Assembly (NCBI RefSeq): GCF_019039055.1
Contig: NZ_JAHOPB010000001.1
Location: forward strand, 1,798,001-1,862,000
Direction: 5' to 3'
From: Reyranella humidisoli
GTDB lineage: Bacteria; Pseudomonadota; Alphaproteobacteria; Reyranellales; Reyranellaceae
DNA length: 64,000 nucleotides
The translations under genes and the position numbers were made by a program. The notes below the pieces were generated by a model. It was not told the DNA's origin. It was given only the letters and a program-made list of their open reading frames with translations, and searched no databases. Position 1 is the first letter of the stretch. Every line of letters starts with the position of its first letter. Positions 62,089-64,000 of this stretch are shown here, in pieces.

Positions 62089-63338
62089 CGGCACCGGCGC
62101 CTTCGCAGCCGCCCCAAAGGCCGCCATCTGCTTTCGCGCCGCTCGCCAACCGGTCGTTCCTGGCGATGTGGATCGCCAATCTGATGTCCAATGTCGGCGG
62201 CTGGATGCAGACCACGGGCGCCGCCTGGGAGATGACCAGCCTGACGCAGGAGCCGATCTTCGTGGCCCTCCTGGCGGCGGCCGGCACGCTGCCGATGTTC
62301 CTGTTCTGCTTCTTCGCCGGCATCCTGGCCGACCGCTTCGACCGCCGGCGCTACATCATCTGCTGCCAGATCTGGATGATGGCCGTGGCCGCAACGATGG
62401 CCGTCCTGGCCTATTTCGGCCTGCTCAACCACTGGAACCTGCTGGCGCTGTCGTTCTGCATGGGGCTGGGCAATGCGATGAACGCCCCGGCCTGGCATGC
62501 CGTGGTGCCGGAAATCGTCTCCGGTCCGCTGCTGCGGCCCGCCATTGCCTTGAACAGCGCGGGCTTCAACCTCGCGCGTACGATCGGCCCTGTGATCGGC
62601 CAGTTGCTGCTCAGCCTGGTCGGAGTCTTCCTCCTCTTCGCCATCAATGCCTTCACGTATGTGGGCGTCATTCTCGCGATGCGGGCCTGGAAGCGGCCGG
62701 CCGAGGCGCGCGCCGCCCAGCGCCGGGAATCCCTGGGTGAAGCGGCCCGGGCCGGCATCGCCTTCGTGCGCGGCTCGGCCGAAATGCGGGCGATCTTCGC
62801 CCGCGGTGTCTGCTTCTTCGTTCCGGGCATGGCGATGGGCACCTTGCTCCCGGTGATCGGCCGCTTCGAACTGGGCCTCGACGAATTCGAGTTCGGCATC
62901 CTCTACGGCGTGTTCGGCATCGGCGCCGTGGCCGCCGCGTTCACCATGCCCATGGTCAATCGCCTGCTCGGGCCCGAACGCGCGACCATCTGGGCCATGG
63001 GCATCTCGGCCGCCGCCACGATGATGGCGGCACTGGTCATGACGCCCGTCGTGGTGGGCATCGCCGTCACCATCACGGGGGGCTGCTGGATCACCGTCAT
63101 CGCCAACAACAGCGCGTCGGTGCAGATGATCCTGCCCAACTACATGCGCGCGCGCGGCATGGCGGTCCATCAGATGGTCTTCTTCGGCGCGCTGGTGCTG
63201 GGATCGCTGCTGTGGGGGAAGGTCGCCAACTTCTTCGATGTCCGCACGGCCCTCGTCGCCTCGGCCGCGACGCTCGTGCCGTTCACCGTGCTCGCCGCCT
63301 CGATCAAGATCCATGGGGCGTCGACGCCGCGCGTCTGA
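62085..63338 (+). CDS. MFS transporter (DHA3/EntS-like) at the end of the ceramide operon
   Basis: A 417-residue MFS protein with about twelve helices. Segments: NLMSNVGGWMQTTGAAWEMTSL (residues 34-55), PMFLFCFFAGILADRFDRRRYI with the loop 2-3 Arg motif, and FNLARTIGPVIGQLLLSLVG. The EntS/MFS_3 type usually exports small molecules. The GTG at 62085 overlaps the ceramide synthase stop, so it belongs to the operon and could move a lipid or its precursor; this is inference. Confidence 0.85.
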   Translation: MTAPAPSQPPQRPPSAFAPLANRSFLAMWIANLMSNVGGWMQTTGAAWEMTSLTQEPIFVALLAAAGTLPMFLFCFFAGILADRFDRRRYIICCQIWMMAVAATMAVLAYFGLLNHWNLLALSFCMGLGNAMNAPAWHAVVPEIVSGPLLRPAIALNSAGFNLARTIGPVIGQLLLSLVGVFLLFAINAFTYVGVILAMRAWKRPAEARAAQRRESLGEAARAGIAFVRGSAEMRAIFARGVCFFVPGMAMGTLLPVIGRFELGLDEFEFGILYGVFGIGAVAAAFTMPMVNRLLGPERATIWAMGISAAATMMAALVMTPVVVGIAVTITGGCWITVIANNSASVQMILPNYMRARGMAVHQMVFFGALVLGSLLWGKVANFFDVRTALVASAATLVPFTVLAASIKIHGASTPRV

Positions 63339-63401
63339 CGCCGTCCTGTGATTTTTCCACCACAAGAGACGTGGAAGTTTCCGAGGCGGGGCAGATTCTT
63401 C

Positions 63402-63429
63402 TTGTAACCATGTCGATTAGTTGTAGATA
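63402..63429 (+). promoter_or_regulatory. Candidate promoter for the ornithine decarboxylase leader
   Basis: TTGTAA (63402-63407), 16-base spacer, TAGATA (63424-63429). A start near 63436 would give a leader of about 314 bases. Weak evidence: no other promoter-like pair is seen in the gap after the MFS gene. Confidence 0.3.
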
Positions 63430-63435
63430 GCACCC

Positions 63436-63749
63436 GTACAAGACGCCCAACGCACGTGCCGCTGGCCCTCTGTGGTTACGCAACGACGGAAAGTGTTCTT
63501 TTTGGCAGTGCCGGTTTCGAGCCGGGTCCGGGAAGGAGCTTCTGAAATGGTTGCTTACCGCGCGGGGCGCGTTCCCCGCTATTATGTCATTTGCCCGACC
63601 CTCGCTCGGGCCTCCTTCCTCGCTCAGCCGCATAAACGGATTTTAGCTCAGTCGAGTATCGGCTGACGTATCGCGCCACGTCTGGCGCCGTACGTCGTAG
63701 TTCGATCCCTTTCCGACAGACTGACTATCCTACGGGGAACCCCCCAGCG
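63436..63749 (+). promoter_or_regulatory. Long structured leader of ornithine decarboxylase, speF-motif-like
   Basis: The 411-base gap from 63339 to 63749 holds no ordinary gene. Alphaproteobacterial ornithine decarboxylase genes often have the conserved speF RNA motif in front. Visible here are GCGGGG/CCCCGC (63563-63580 region), CCCGA/TCGGG near 63594-63610, TCAGTCG/CGGCTGA (63648-63654, 63660-63666) and a strong split stem GACGTA-GCGCC/GGCGC-TACGTC (63665-63696). A small ORF lies inside. Polyamine or ornithine control is expected. I did not align it to the Rfam model. Confidence 0.5.
63547..63666 (+). CDS. Small upstream ORF in the ornithine decarboxylase leader (39 aa)
   Basis: ATG at 63547 has AAGGAG (63533-63538) eight bases upstream, a better ribosome site than that of the main gene. 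It encodes a basic 39-residue peptide (start MVAYRAGRVPRYYVICP, later SFLAQPHKRILAQ) ending in TGA at 63664-63666. The stop sits exactly at the base of the strong hairpin 63665-63696. It could be a sensing leader peptide, as SpeFL is in enterobacteria, though the sequence is not similar to SpeFL as I recall it. Could be chance. Confidence 0.45.
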   Translation: MVAYRAGRVPRYYVICPTLARASFLAQPHKRILAQSSIG

Positions 63750-64000
63750 ATGACCGAGCGTATTTTCCGTTACCTCCGCGAGCAGCAGCCCGAGACGCCG
63801 TGCCTGGTGATCGACCTCGACGTGGTCGAAGGCAACTTCCGGCGCATGCGCGAGCTGCTGCCGACGGCGCACATCTTCTATGCCGTGAAGGCGAACCCGG
63901 CCGCACAGGTGCTGGCTCGCCTGGCCACGGCCGGCTCCAAGTTCGACACGGCGAGCCGCGGCGAGATCGAGATGATCCAGGCGACCGGCGTCTCGATGGA
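63750..64000 (+). CDS. PLP-dependent ornithine (type III fold) decarboxylase, 3' end outside window
   Basis: Only the first 83 codons are present. TPCLVIDLDVVEGNFRRM opens the fold; the PLP lysine is in IFYAVKANPAAQVL, and KFDTASRGEIEMI is the next conserved block. This is the barrel-type ornithine/lysine/diaminopimelate decarboxylase group; the eukaryote-like branch in alphaproteobacteria makes putrescine. The leader upstream with a small ORF supports the polyamine reading. The product is incomplete, so substrate residues further on cannot be checked. Confidence 0.82.
   Translation, partial: MTERIFRYLREQQPETPCLVIDLDVVEGNFRRMRELLPTAHIFYAVKANPAAQVLARLATAGSKFDTASRGEIEMIQATGVSM

Noticed and set aside
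63700..63708. GTTCGATCC resembling a tRNA T-arm in the ornithine decarboxylase leader
   Set aside because: No acceptor stem, D-arm or anticodon arm can be laid out around it.

Overview
The window is a GC-rich, densely coded chromosomal segment from an alphaproteobacterium. The evidence is the argD-argF-hslO order, a SigF/NrsF stress pair next to a bufferin operon, an ornithine decarboxylase with a long structured leader, and a Caulobacter-type ceramide synthesis cluster. The mix of Sox genes, Bug-type receptors and many small-molecule oxidoreductases suggests a soil or water heterotroph that can also oxidise reduced sulfur. A Reyranella-like or other Rhodospirillales/Hyphomicrobiales host is a guess only. 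I saw no rRNA, tRNA, CRISPR array, transposase or phage gene.

Layout. (1) 1-5182: sulfur oxidation on the + strand: the end of a molybdenum hydroxylase large subunit, a small cytochrome c, a flavocytochrome c sulfide dehydrogenase flavoprotein, then soxX, soxY, soxZ and soxA. (2) 5313-6098: a small unknown gene and an Lrp/AsnC regulator. (3) 6076-9785: a bufferin operon bufA-bufB-bufC-bufD on the - strand, divergent from sigF-nrsF. Both sides carry the same TGTAAY-N17-CGAA promoter. (4) 9794-15564: LysR regulator with a divergent TauE/SafE exporter, class II aldolase, SbmA/BacA-like ABC exporter and an SGNH protein. (5) 15750-26576: dispersed catabolic genes (DUF3237, acyl-CoA dehydrogenase, Bug receptor, amino-acid binding protein, GyrI-like, GMC oxidoreductase, flavin monooxygenase, DsbA-fold isomerase, ThDP enzyme, HpcH/HpaI aldolase). 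(6) 26625-34686: a VOC protein, a complete five-gene Dpp/Opp-type ABC importer, a second GMC oxidoreductase and a small lipoprotein ending at a strong terminator. (7) 34942-41963, all - strand: a luciferase-like monooxygenase/CMD/AhpD trio, ketopantoate reductase-like protein, alpha/beta hydrolase, VOC protein, acyl-CoA dehydrogenase-fold monooxygenase and the 3' scrap of a lost MFS transporter. (8) 42078-49766: a PEP mutase/isocitrate lyase family enzyme and a three-gene amidoligase/transglutaminase locus. (9) 49881-52242: SDR, zinc alcohol dehydrogenase, GNAT. (10) 52406-55498: argD-argF-hslO. (11) 55682-63338: ceramide (sphingolipid) cluster: acyl-ACP synthetase, CerR, ACP, serine palmitoyltransferase, metallophosphoesterase, bacterial ceramide synthase, MFS transporter. 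(12) 63402-64000: promoter candidate, leader with a small upstream ORF and a hairpin, and the start of a PLP-dependent ornithine decarboxylase.

The most interesting points are the matched SigF-type promoters of the bufferin locus, the leader ORF plus hairpin before ornithine decarboxylase, the two extra genes built into the ceramide operon, a SoxY whose C-terminal carrier motif is not GGCGG, and palindromic repeat elements found at every convergent gene junction wide enough to hold one. Functions are assigned by reading conserved motifs; no database search was possible.
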